Origin: an uncultured Collinsella sp. | GTDB lineage: Bacteria > Actinomycetota > Coriobacteriia > Coriobacteriales > Coriobacteriaceae | DNA length: 12,430 bases | NCBI GenBank assembly: GCA_902465105.1 | Contig: CABQLM010000060.1 | Span: 1 to 12,430 of the forward strand | Direction: 5' to 3' | Shown here: one piece after another, positions 1 through 7,458 of the stretch | Numbering within the stretch: position 1 is the stretch's first letter | How the letters are laid out: each line of letters opens with the position of its first letter | Notes under the pieces: generated by a model | Told to the model about the DNA's origin: nothing | Seen by the model: only the letters and a program-made list of their open reading frames with translations | Database searches by the model: none | Position numbers and translations under genes: made by a program

Positions 1-49
1 TGCGCCCCCGTCACCACTCGCAATCCCCTTGCAATTACTGTCCCTCTGC

Positions 50-736
50 TTAACATCTGTCATGGATGCCAACCGCACCCACAAACGTGGAGATGCCGAT
101 CACATTCATAACCGTTCCGGCAAGCGTCTCGCACAGCGCCAAATAACGAAACGCCCCGTCAACGTTACCGCCCACGAGTTCCGCCAGACGGTCGCCATCA
201 AACGTCAAACAGCCGAAAAAGTTACTTGATACTGTATAGGTCCAATCACCATGCAGCCCGCCCTCAAAGAGCATCGCCACGACCACGGAAAGACTCGCAA
301 ACCAAAAGATCAATTCCAGATAGTTAATCAACAAATTGACGATAGAACGCTGCACATTTTTGACCTCAGCCGTACCCATCTCCTTGTTGGTTGGCTTGAA
401 CGAATCGATCAGTACGATATGCAGCTGCACAATAAGAATCTCGAGAATACGACACGCGCCCCATAAACTCATGAAGGCGAGCAAGGGAAACAAAGGGCTA
501 TCCTTAAGCAGCACAATCGCCACAGATAGCAAAAATGCTGCCAGCAGATTGCCATCGACCCATTTATCAGTTAAATCATATTCCCGCTCACGGGCTTCCT
601 CCACGCCATAGTGTCTGCGTGCCCAACGTGTCCATACTTTCTTGACGACTGTATAGCCAGTATGCGAATAGCAGCATTCGAGCATGGCAAGAGACAGACG
701 CTGGGGTTTTTTGTTTTCCATGACTTTGATTGACAT
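50..736 (-). CDS. Small multi-pass membrane protein, possibly ion-channel-like
   Basis: A 228-residue protein that I do not recognise as a named family. A charged N-terminal cytoplasmic-type region (about residues 1-60) is followed by hydrophobic segments near 62-77, 82-109, 131-157 and 198-223, so about four membrane passes. The last part has the order of a two-helix potassium-channel pore: a helix, then a short segment around 168-183 (SSNFFGCLTFDGD), then a last helix containing ETLAGTVMNVIG. A true selectivity filter would read like TxGYGD. Here only a loose FDGD remains, so a functional channel is doubtful and the comparison is inference. The start at 736 has AAAGGATG about ten bases upstream; the internal ATG at 721 has no ribosome site. 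It is divergent from the glycosyltransferase at 808, with 71 bp between them. Confident as a gene, weak on role. Confidence 0.75.
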   Translation of the reverse strand: MSIKVMENKKPQRLSLAMLECCYSHTGYTVVKKVWTRWARRHYGVEEAREREYDLTDKWVDGNLLAAFLLSVAIVLLKDSPLFPLLAFMSLWGACRILEILIVQLHIVLIDSFKPTNKEMGTAEVKNVQRSIVNLLINYLELIFWFASLSVVVAMLFEGGLHGDWTYTVSSNFFGCLTFDGDRLAELVGGNVDGAFRYLALCETLAGTVMNVIGISTFVGAVGIHDRC

Positions 737-807
737 GGAGCTTCATCCTTTCTTTATTCGAGGCGCGTAATATGTGCTCGGACCATGCAGCCTTGTAAGG
801 AGTCGAT
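737..807. promoter_or_regulatory. Divergent intergenic region with likely promoters
   Basis: These 71 bp separate two divergent starts, so promoters for both must lie here or overlap the coding ends. A -10-like TAATAT is at 768-773 on the plus strand; it reads ATATTA on the minus strand. I find no good -35 match at the right distance, so the exact promoters are uncertain. The ribosome site AAGGAG at 797-802 serves the TTG start at 808. Confidence 0.35.
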
Positions 808-1872
808 TTGATTAGCACGATAGCACCGAAGACAGCATTTATCTGCGGAACGCCCCTGCAAATATTAGGCTGCATCGACCTCGTGTTCCATCAGATGGAA
901 ACCGATGGGTCCAAGCCGGACCTTTATCTGCGCCACGACTTTAATGGCTCCGGCGAATTGGCGCAGCGTCTAGCCATCGCCGACATCTTCGACAACGTAT
1001 TTCAAATTGGCGTTCCGAACGGTAGGCCGTTCTCCATACGCGGCAACGAGTCAGACACCCTACCGGAACGTCCACTCAACCTGCTCTGCCAGCAAATAGG
1101 AGAAGCCTATAGCGACTTCACCCAAAGCTATACAAAGCTCGTATTCACCTATCCGTACGATACGGTCAAAGCGCTGTATTGCCTAAACCCTCACGCGAAA
1201 ATCGTCACCTTCGAAGACGGTATCGGAAGTTACTTTGGGGACATCCTTGCCGCAAACGGCGGCGCCCTACTTCCCCACCCGCAAAAGCTGTACCTGTGGG
1301 ACGCGCATATGTACACGGGAAACCTTATCGACGATGTACGCTCGCTGCCTTCCATGGCATCGGATCCAGCCATGCAGTTAATCGTCGCCGAAATCTTCAA
1401 TATCACCGCGCAATCGCTCGCCCCGTATAAGGGAAAGCGCTGCGTCTACCTTACCCAGCCCATCGATGGCAAGCCCGAGCGCAAACAAGAACTCCGTGAG
1501 ACCGTCGCCGCCTTAAAGCCTTGGCGCACGATCACCGTGATTCGCCGCCATCCGCGCGACAATTCACCGGAAATGCCAGACTTCACATACGATTGCGAAA
1601 ATGCCCAGTGGGAACTGCTCTGTCTCTCGGGCATCGTTGATAGCACATCGGTACTCGTTTCATCCATCTCCACCGCTCAGCTAAGTCCCAAGCTACTCCA
1701 CGATTCCGAGCCAACGCTTATTTTCACTGCCTGTCTCAACGGGCGTGCGGCGACACAAGGCGAGTTGAGCGTCATCGACACCATTCGACATGCCTATCGC
1801 GACGGCAACAAAATCATTGTGCCGCGCACAAACAACGAGTTCTGCACGGCATTGGCACGCTCATTGGCTTAG
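808..1872 (+). CDS. Sialyltransferase-like glycosyltransferase (GT52-type)
   Basis: A 354-residue protein resembling bacterial sialyltransferases of the GT52/GT38 type, which transfer sialic acid from CMP-sialate to cell-surface glycans on the cytoplasmic face of the membrane. What can be seen: the N-terminal strand-turn FICGTPLQI at 11-19; an EDG motif at 136-138 inside TFEDGIGSY; an HP motif at 248-249 inside VIRRHPRD; and a serine pair at 285-286 in VLVSSIST. The D/E-D/E-G and HP motifs are the known shared motifs of bacterial sialyltransferases, with HP in nucleotide binding. Length is near that of GT52 enzymes. The start is TTG, chosen because AAGGAG lies five bases upstream and no ATG is well placed. 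No CMP-sialate synthesis or other glycan genes occur in this window, so donor and acceptor cannot be told; another nucleotide sugar is possible. Confidence 0.8.
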   Translation: MISTIAPKTAFICGTPLQILGCIDLVFHQMETDGSKPDLYLRHDFNGSGELAQRLAIADIFDNVFQIGVPNGRPFSIRGNESDTLPERPLNLLCQQIGEAYSDFTQSYTKLVFTYPYDTVKALYCLNPHAKIVTFEDGIGSYFGDILAANGGALLPHPQKLYLWDAHMYTGNLIDDVRSLPSMASDPAMQLIVAEIFNITAQSLAPYKGKRCVYLTQPIDGKPERKQELRETVAALKPWRTITVIRRHPRDNSPEMPDFTYDCENAQWELLCLSGIVDSTSVLVSSISTAQLSPKLLHDSEPTLIFTACLNGRAATQGELSVIDTIRHAYRDGNKIIVPRTNNEFCTALARSLA

Positions 1873-2391
1873 GCCAAACATAGATGCCGCCAGAGATTTA
1901 TTGCACACCATGCACATTAACATGTAAAGACAGTATTTTCGATATGATAACGACCGGTCGCAAAAGTGGACGACCGGATTGCCCGGGACGGCCCAAACAA
2001 CCCTGCCGTCAAGTCCCGCCAACATTTTTCGAGTTGTGCGGCCTTTCCGTTGGACTCGAAATAGAACCACCATTTTTTCATGAGTGATATTGTGTATATT
2101 TGGGTGCATTCATACCAATTATCGCACGAGCCTCACAGAATCGCACATTTTAAAGAGTGTAAATGATCCTGAGATAGCATGTTCCGCGGATGAACGACCT
2201 CTGAAGGACCGCGCAACTCGATTTTTGTTGGTGGCAAAATACAATATCGCTCAAAACCTGCCCAACTCGTTTGCTGCGCAACGATTAGACCGTCCCAATA
2301 ACGCAGCGAGTTGTGATTCGGTCCCGTTAATAGGACTAACAATGGCCTCACACGTTGCATCATGCCGGTAACAATCGATAAGGAGGCCGAC
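1873..2391. other. Long non-coding leader before the first A/B fusion gene
   Basis: A 519-bp stretch without a credible gene; open frames here lack ribosome sites and family resemblance. It starts with a short 5-bp stem, TTGGC/GCCAA, over the stop of the glycosyltransferase, without a T-tract, so at best a weak terminator. It holds the perfect palindrome CGACCGGTCG at 1951-1960, whose half ACGACCGG recurs 20 bp on at 1970-1977. The 3' part holds GTCCCAATA at 2292-2300 and the dyad at 2321-2336 listed separately. The base composition is lower in G+C than the flanking genes. It could hold a regulatory leader or the remains of a lost gene. Confidence 0.6.
2311..2342 (+). promoter_or_regulatory. 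Candidate promoter and 16-bp operator of first A/B fusion gene
   Basis: GTCCCGTTAATAGGAC at 2321-2336 is an imperfect dyad centred on TTAA with outer arms GTCC/GGAC. A near copy, GACCCGTTAATGGGAC, lies upstream of the second fusion gene at 5253-5268. TTGTGA (2311-2316) and TAACAA (2337-2342) flank it like -35 and -10 boxes, though 20 bp is long for a spacer. Another partial match, GTCCCAATA, is at 2292-2300. A repressor site is inferred from the conservation and position. Confidence 0.45.
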
Positions 2392-4515
2392 ATGAACAAC
2401 CAGGCAAACGATGCCATCACCGATGCTGGCAAGGACCTTGTCCTCAGCTGCATCAAGAGTCAAGAGCTGCGCGACCACATGCGTAAATACCTATACTGGC
2501 CAGCGCCGATCATCGCCGGGTCGCTGAAGACACTTGACGAAAAGCGCGCCATGCTCAAGCAACTTCGCGAAGAGGTCACATCGGAGCTCATCGAAGATAT
2601 CGATTCGCATCTCGCCCAGCTCAACAGCGCGATCGACATGCTCGACAACGTCGAACGCAATCGTGGAATCCTCCTGCTATACGTCATGTTCTACAACGAG
2701 GAGGAGCGTGACGCCGACGCCCTCGACGGTCCCTTCCCCACCGCATCGTGGGACGCCGCGCAAACGCTCATGAAGCGCTACATCGAAGAGTATCCTGACG
2801 ACGACTGGTCCGAATCGTACTGGAAGATCAATCTCTACACCTCGGAAGACCTGCACGAGCATCAAACGGCGCAACCCTCTCTGTCGTTTGCGGCCACCAA
2901 GGACGGCGAGCTTATATTCCTCCGCGATCTGCGCAATCACCGCACCCGCAAATCGCATGTCGAAAGCGCCTGGCGAAACGATAGCAGGCGGTTCTGCGCG
3001 AACAACGAGCCCGTCTACACGCCGTGGACACCGGGCGACATCCTCAAAATCGACGGTCGCCCCTTCGACCACGGGCCTCGCTTTGCCATTGTGCTCGAAA
3101 ACGACTACGAGCACACGCTCCGGGGACAGATCTGGTGCGCAGGGCCTAGCAAAGATCACGGCGTTAAGGAGGGTTCGCTTTCATCCGGCACCTATAGCGA
3201 CAGTCTCCTGGACCCCTTCATCCCCTCCGCCCTCTACACCGCCGAGCGCTACACCGGCGAGCTGCCGGACGACTGCGCTTTTATGCTCGAGCTTTCGCAG
3301 AAGCTGCGTGACGACCCCGACTACGGCAAGCAGTGGTCTGAAGGCTCGGTCGGACACGATTGCCTGCAGCCGTATCGCAAGCCCGCCAGTCAAAGTGAGC
3401 TGGATATTCGTCCGGACATCTTTGAGTTTTTGGACTCGCACAGCATTAAGGAGCATCTTCAACGAATCAACTACGAGCTCACCACACCCGTAGCGGCCTT
3501 CATCGTCGATCGCTCGCATAAAGCGACGCTGCAGCAAAAGCTCGAAGGCTGGCAAAAGATCATCGACAATATGCCCAATTGCACTATGAGCCGCAGAAAT
3601 GGCACGGTCAACATCCCGGACTTCCATGCCTTTCTGCGCAATGTCATCAGGCAGGAGAAACGAAAGCTCGCGCACTTTAAAAGGACGGACGGTCAAAGCC
3701 TGTATTTCTTTGATGACTACTCATGGGACCGGCGCGGGCAGGGCGGCTGTCTTTACGGCCCGTACAGCAGTTATCAAAAGTGCTTCGATGCAATCTGGAA
3801 AGAGCTCGACGGTGACGATCCCAAAGCCATCAGGATCACTCGTCGTCCCATCGACCCAGACGAAGACCACAATGCCGACGACATGGTCTTACTCAATGCG
3901 AACGGCGAAGTAATGTCTTGCGATTACCGCAACAAAAGCGAGTGGGACGAGGCGGGCACCGCCAGCGATTTCGAGGACATGTGGTTTGATATCCCGACGC
4001 CTTTCCATGCCGGAGACATCGTCTGCAACCTCCAACGCCCCGACGAGCCGATGGTGCTGTTTGACCTGCAAACTTGGGGATCCGAACGAGCCGACAAAGA
4101 GCTGGCCTCCTCCGTCTACAAAGAGCGCCTCGTTCAAAAGGCCGACAAGCTATTGCGCTGGCACCGATATGACGGCGACGCCAGCGACATGTACGCCTAC
4201 GGCTGCCAAGTCTCATCCGCCTTGCATTTCCCCTTCTACATTGGGGAGCCTGAGGGCTTTCTTTTGGACATCGACTATTACCGCAAGCCGCTCAAGTCAG
4301 AGGAGCGAATCCTTTACGGCGTCAGGGCATATGTCAAAGGCGACCTGGCGGTTGACTCACTCGCCGCGATGGCCAGCGCAAACGAGCTACAAGCGCTAGC
4401 GGAGAAAAAGGCCCGCGGCTTCGAGGATGCAGACGGTTGGCTCAAGGACCGCTACCCGGAGCTGTTCGATGCGACGATAGACCCTTTGCTAAAGGGAGAT
4501 AGTACCGGTTGCTAG
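2392..4515 (+). CDS. Uncharacterised A-B fusion protein, paralogue 1
   Basis: A 707-residue soluble-looking acidic protein of a family I cannot name. It has two modules. Module A (about 1-335) contains SLKTLDEKRAMLKQLREEV, GPFPTASW and TPWTPGDILKIDGRP (from residue 210 on). Module B (about 342-707) begins PDIFEFLDSHSIKEHL and contains YGPYSSYQKCFDAIW, ITRRPIDPDED and FDIPTPFHAGDIV (from 532). It ends with YRKPLKSEERILYGVRAY and YPELFD. No signal peptide, membrane helix or known catalytic motif is visible. The gene at 5324 encodes a full-length paralogue, roughly 60-65 per cent identical by eye, and the genes at 7459 and 8541 match module B and module A separately. The start at 2392 is preceded by AAGGAGG five bases upstream; the ATG at 2362 has no such site. 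A terminator follows at 4520-4552. Function unknown. Confidence 0.85.
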   Translation: MNNQANDAITDAGKDLVLSCIKSQELRDHMRKYLYWPAPIIAGSLKTLDEKRAMLKQLREEVTSELIEDIDSHLAQLNSAIDMLDNVERNRGILLLYVMFYNEEERDADALDGPFPTASWDAAQTLMKRYIEEYPDDDWSESYWKINLYTSEDLHEHQTAQPSLSFAATKDGELIFLRDLRNHRTRKSHVESAWRNDSRRFCANNEPVYTPWTPGDILKIDGRPFDHGPRFAIVLENDYEHTLRGQIWCAGPSKDHGVKEGSLSSGTYSDSLLDPFIPSALYTAERYTGELPDDCAFMLELSQKLRDDPDYGKQWSEGSVGHDCLQPYRKPASQSELDIRPDIFEFLDSHSIKEHLQRINYELTTPVAAFIVDRSHKATLQQKLEGWQKIIDNMPNCTMSRRNGTVNIPDFHAFLRNVIRQEKRKLAHFKRTDGQSLYFFDDYSWDRRGQGGCLYGPYSSYQKCFDAIWKELDGDDPKAIRITRRPIDPDEDHNADDMVLLNANGEVMSCDYRNKSEWDEAGTASDFEDMWFDIPTPFHAGDIVCNLQRPDEPMVLFDLQTWGSERADKELASSVYKERLVQKADKLLRWHRYDGDASDMYAYGCQVSSALHFPFYIGEPEGFLLDIDYYRKPLKSEERILYGVRAYVKGDLAVDSLAAMASANELQALAEKKARGFEDADGWLKDRYPELFDATIDPLLKGDSTGC

Positions 4516-4519
4516 GATT

Positions 4520-4552
4520 AAGGGGTCGACGCCCTAGCGGCGGCGACCCCTT
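4520..4552. terminator. Intrinsic terminator between convergent genes
   Basis: A perfect 9-bp inverted repeat, AAGGGGTCG at 4520-4528 and CGACCCCTT at 4544-4552. The loop can pair further (CGCC with GGCG). CTGTT follows on the plus strand. It lies four bases after the stop of the first fusion gene and 33 bases from the stop of the macro gene, so it can serve both, although the T-tracts are weak. Confidence 0.75.
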
Positions 4553-4585
4553 CTGTTACGCTTCGATATGCTGTTTATCGGTACG

Positions 4586-5176
4586 TCAGCGATACCAATC
4601 CTCCAAATTGCGCGACCATGCGTATTCCCAGGTGATCTCTGCGGGAGGTTCGGCGATTTGAAGATAGGCCTCCCACATGAGCATGGCTATTTTCTTGAAC
4701 GGAAGATACCCACATGCTCCACCGAACGCGGGAACCACGATTCGCTGACGCGAAGTTCGCATCGCTTCCATAAGCGTTGTCCTCATGCATTGATAGACAA
4801 CCAAAGGGTCAACGATGGGAGTGGGGACCCGCATGGTTGGAGTATGTATGAGCAGAATGTCCTCGTGCCCGGGAATTGGAACTGAAAAGCTCGTACCAAC
4901 CGGCTGCTCGCCGTAAAACCGCTCCATAATAACCGTTCGCACTCGTTCGGCAAGCTCCGGTCCATACTTATCGGTTATCGCTAGGTCGTAATTGCCATCC
5001 ATCAAGCCATATGAGTTCGCCGGCGATACGACGGCATCGATTTCAGGCTGCTGTTCGACAAACGCCTTAAAATCACAGCAATGCACCGCAATGCCTCTGT
5101 AGCCCCTAAATGTGTCCTCCCAGGCCTCCGCCATACCGGCGCTGTTCGTCACAAGATCCAGCATTATATTCTCCAT
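4586..5176 (-). CDS. Macro-domain protein
   Basis: A 196-residue single-domain protein of the macro (Appr-1''-phosphate processing type) fold, which binds ADP-ribose or related ligands and in some members removes ADP-ribose from proteins or nucleic acids. What can be seen: DAVVSPANSYGLMDGNYD at 47-64 matches loop 1 (usual form VNAANxxLxxGGGVD), with the ligand-binding Asn kept in ANS (54) and the usual glycine run replaced by DGNYD. GTSFSVPI is at 94-101, LLIHTPTM at 108-115, and the glycine-rich loop 2 PAFGGACGYLP is at 149-159. The start at 5176 is supported by AAAGGA five bases upstream; the longer frame from 5278 would run through the promoter and dyad. It sits between the two A/B fusion genes on the opposite strand, convergent with the first and divergent from the second. 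Whether it is a hydrolase or only a reader cannot be told. Confidence 0.85.
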   Translation of the reverse strand: MENIMLDLVTNSAGMAEAWEDTFRGYRGIAVHCCDFKAFVEQQPEIDAVVSPANSYGLMDGNYDLAITDKYGPELAERVRTVIMERFYGEQPVGTSFSVPIPGHEDILLIHTPTMRVPTPIVDPLVVYQCMRTTLMEAMRTSRQRIVVPAFGGACGYLPFKKIAMLMWEAYLQIAEPPAEITWEYAWSRNLEDWYR

Positions 5177-5243
5177 GGCAATCCTTTCAGTACGCGCACC
5201 CCCCATGCACCAGTGCGTTTCCAAAAGTATGTTTGCCGCGAGA

Positions 5244-5273
5244 TTCATATCAGACCCGTTAATGGGACCACAA
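5244..5273 (-). promoter_or_regulatory. Candidate macro-gene promoter with operator in the spacer
   Basis: On the minus strand TTGTGG (5273-5268) and TATGAA (5249-5244) are 18 bp apart, a plausible -35/-10 pair about 70 bp before the macro start. The dyad read on the plus strand as GACCCGTTAATGGGAC (5253-5268) lies in the spacer and just touches the -35 box, the classic place for a repressor. The same dyad, in the same plus-strand orientation, lies upstream of the first fusion gene, and here it is about 55 bp upstream of the second fusion gene. It could therefore control both divergent genes. Confidence 0.5.
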
Positions 5274-5323
5274 AGCACAACCTCTGATGGATGCTAACGG
5301 CAACGACCGAATTGGAGGTTGCT

Positions 5324-7456
5324 ATGGACAGCCAAGCAGATACCGTGATCACCGATGCCGGCAGGGAGCTCGTTTGCAGTTGCATCAAGGACGATGAGCT
5401 GCGTGTTCATATGTTCAAACACATGGGAATGGCAGATGGCTCCCTCTGTAGAATCATCGGCGGTTCCCTCAAGACGCTCGACGAAAAACGAGCCATGCTC
5501 GAGCAGCTTCGCAAAGAGGTCTCATCGGATTACGCTGAAGCGATTGACTCCGGCCTTGACCAGCTCAACAGCGCGCTCGATATGCTTTACAACGTTGACC
5601 GCGACCACGGTATCTTGCTGGTCTCCGGCATGTTTTACAGTGAAGAGGAGCGCGGGCACGACACCTTTGACGGCCCCTTCCCCGTTGCCTCATGGGGAGC
5701 TGCGCAAACCCTCATGAAGCAATACGTCGATGATGACCCCGATGAAGATTGGTCCGAATCATTCTGGCAGATTAAGCTCTATACCGCCGAAGACTTACAC
5801 GACCGCCCGCGCGCTCAAGCCTCGCTGATATTCGCCGCGACCATGGCTGGCGATTTGGTCTTTTTGAGCGATCGCCGGAATCAGCGGACTCCGCACCAAA
5901 GCATCGATCACTTGCCGTGGAACAATAGCAAGCACTTCTGCGCCAATGGTGAGGTCTTTTACACTCCCTGGGTCCCCGGCGACATCATCAAGATTGACGG
6001 TCGGCCCTTCGATCACGGTCCCCGTTTTGCCATCGTGCTCGAAGACGACTACGATAGCTCGTTCAAAGGCCAGGTTTGGTGCGCCTATCCGAGCAAAATC
6101 TACGGCGTTGAGGAAGGCAATCTCCGCTTGAGGGATTTCACGGACGGCTTCCTCGACGACTTCACGCCCTCTGCCCTCTATACCGCCGAACGTTATACCG
6201 GCGAATTGCCCGATGATTGCTCCTTTATGCTCGAGCTCTCGAAAAAGCTGCACGATGACCCCAGCTACGGCAAACAATGGTCGGACGGATCGGTCGTACA
6301 CGACTGCCTGCAGCCATACCGCACATCGGCCGGTCCCAGTGCCAACGCTATACGTTCGGACATTCTCGAGTTTCTCGACTCGCCTGACATCAAGGAGCAT
6401 TTGAGAGACATCGGCTACGAGTTCACCACGTCCGAGGCGGCATTTATTGTTGCCCGTTCGAACGAAAAGGCGCTACGGCAGAAGATCAAGGGCTGGCAAA
6501 AGATTATCAACAACATGCCCAATTGTGCGATGAACAGGCGATACGGCACGTTCAATATCCCCAACTTCCATGTCTTTCTTCGCGACGTCATCAGATGGGA
6601 GCGCAAGAAAATCGCCCGGTTCAAACAGCCTGGCAAGCACATGTATTTCTTTGAGGACAAGACGGGAAGTCCCCATGAGAGCGGGTGCAATTATGGCCCC
6701 TACACCAGCTACGAAAAATGTTTCGAGGCAATCTGGAATGAGCTTGAGGAGGAAAATCCTACCTCGATAGAAATAACGCGCCGCCCGATCGATCCGGACG
6801 AAGACTACTATGCCGCCGACAGGCTCATGCTCAACGCAAAAGGCGAAATTATGGACTGCCAGCTGAGCTGCATCGACATGGAACGCGAGGGCGAAGACCC
6901 CACTTTCGCTTTTGAGTTGATGTGGTTTGACATCCCGACGCCATTCCACGCCGGCGACATCATTTGTCGTCACGACGACCTTGGCGACCCCATGCTGCTT
7001 CTCAATATGCAGACATGGACCACGCAGCGGGTCATGGATGAGCTTCCGCCTTCAACCTACAGGGAATGCGCCGCAAAAAATGCCGACGACCTGCTCAGGC
7101 ACCATCGGCAAAATGGCGATACGAGCGACATGTACGCCTACGGCTGTCAGATTGAATATCCCCTGGAGTACCCCGTCTATATCGGAGAGCCGAGTTGTTT
7201 TCTTCTCGATATGGAATACTGCCGTACCCCGCTCAAGCCGGAGGCGAGAATTCTGTACGGCGTGCGGGCATATCTCGACGGCAATCTGGGTCTTGACTCA
7301 CTTATTGCGCTATCGAGCCTTTACGAGCTGCAGGCGCTGGTCAAGAAAAAAACCGAGCGGTTTGAAGGGGAAGACGGCTGGCTCAAGACCCGCTATCCGG
7401 AGCTGTTCGATGACACGATAGCCCCGCCGGCACGATTCAAAACAAAGAGGAGCTAA
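5324..7456 (+). CDS. Uncharacterised A-B fusion protein, paralogue 2
   Basis: A 710-residue paralogue of the protein at 2392, collinear over its whole length. Module A (about 1-340) has ITDAGRELVCSCIKDDELR near the N-terminus, SLKTLDEKRAMLEQLRKEV, GPFPVASWGAAQTLMK and TPWVPGDIIKIDGRP. Module B (346-710) has SDILEFLDSPDIKEHLRDI, YGPYTSYEKCFEAIWNEL, ITRRPIDPDEDYYAAD and FDIPTPFHAGDII. Both modules share a pattern: a helical xLREHL-like start, a GPF/GPY-aromatic helix, then an aromatic-PTP/TPW-GDI turn. No signal peptide, membrane segment or recognised catalytic motif. The start at 5324 has GGAGG six bases upstream; the upstream ATG at 5291 has none. The stop lies two bases before the next ATG, and the last codons supply the ribosome site GAGGAG for that gene, so translation is probably coupled. 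First gene of a three-gene operon. Function unknown. Confidence 0.85.
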   Translation: MDSQADTVITDAGRELVCSCIKDDELRVHMFKHMGMADGSLCRIIGGSLKTLDEKRAMLEQLRKEVSSDYAEAIDSGLDQLNSALDMLYNVDRDHGILLVSGMFYSEEERGHDTFDGPFPVASWGAAQTLMKQYVDDDPDEDWSESFWQIKLYTAEDLHDRPRAQASLIFAATMAGDLVFLSDRRNQRTPHQSIDHLPWNNSKHFCANGEVFYTPWVPGDIIKIDGRPFDHGPRFAIVLEDDYDSSFKGQVWCAYPSKIYGVEEGNLRLRDFTDGFLDDFTPSALYTAERYTGELPDDCSFMLELSKKLHDDPSYGKQWSDGSVVHDCLQPYRTSAGPSANAIRSDILEFLDSPDIKEHLRDIGYEFTTSEAAFIVARSNEKALRQKIKGWQKIINNMPNCAMNRRYGTFNIPNFHVFLRDVIRWERKKIARFKQPGKHMYFFEDKTGSPHESGCNYGPYTSYEKCFEAIWNELEEENPTSIEITRRPIDPDEDYYAADRLMLNAKGEIMDCQLSCIDMEREGEDPTFAFELMWFDIPTPFHAGDIICRHDDLGDPMLLLNMQTWTTQRVMDELPPSTYRECAAKNADDLLRHHRQNGDTSDMYAYGCQIEYPLEYPVYIGEPSCFLLDMEYCRTPLKPEARILYGVRAYLDGNLGLDSLIALSSLYELQALVKKKTERFEGEDGWLKTRYPELFDDTIAPPARFKTKRS

Positions 7457-7458
7457 CC

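Noticed and set aside
1951..1978. ACGACCGG repeats as the start of a CRISPR array or transposon end
   Set aside because: Only two short copies 20 bp apart, with no further repeats, target duplication or transposase nearby.
2084..2371. Possible 95-residue gene in the leader before the first fusion gene
   Set aside because: No ribosome site, no family likeness, and it overlaps the promoter-like dyad at 2321-2336.
3181..3696. Long opposite-strand open frames inside the fusion genes (also 2677-3159, 5795-6400, 7453-8229)
   Set aside because: These are antisense shadows of strongly supported coding regions; they lack ribosome sites and plausible protein composition.
5177..5278. N-terminal extension of the macro protein to 5278
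   Set aside because: It would translate through the candidate promoter and dyad, and the ATG at 5176 has a good ribosome site and fits macro-domain length.
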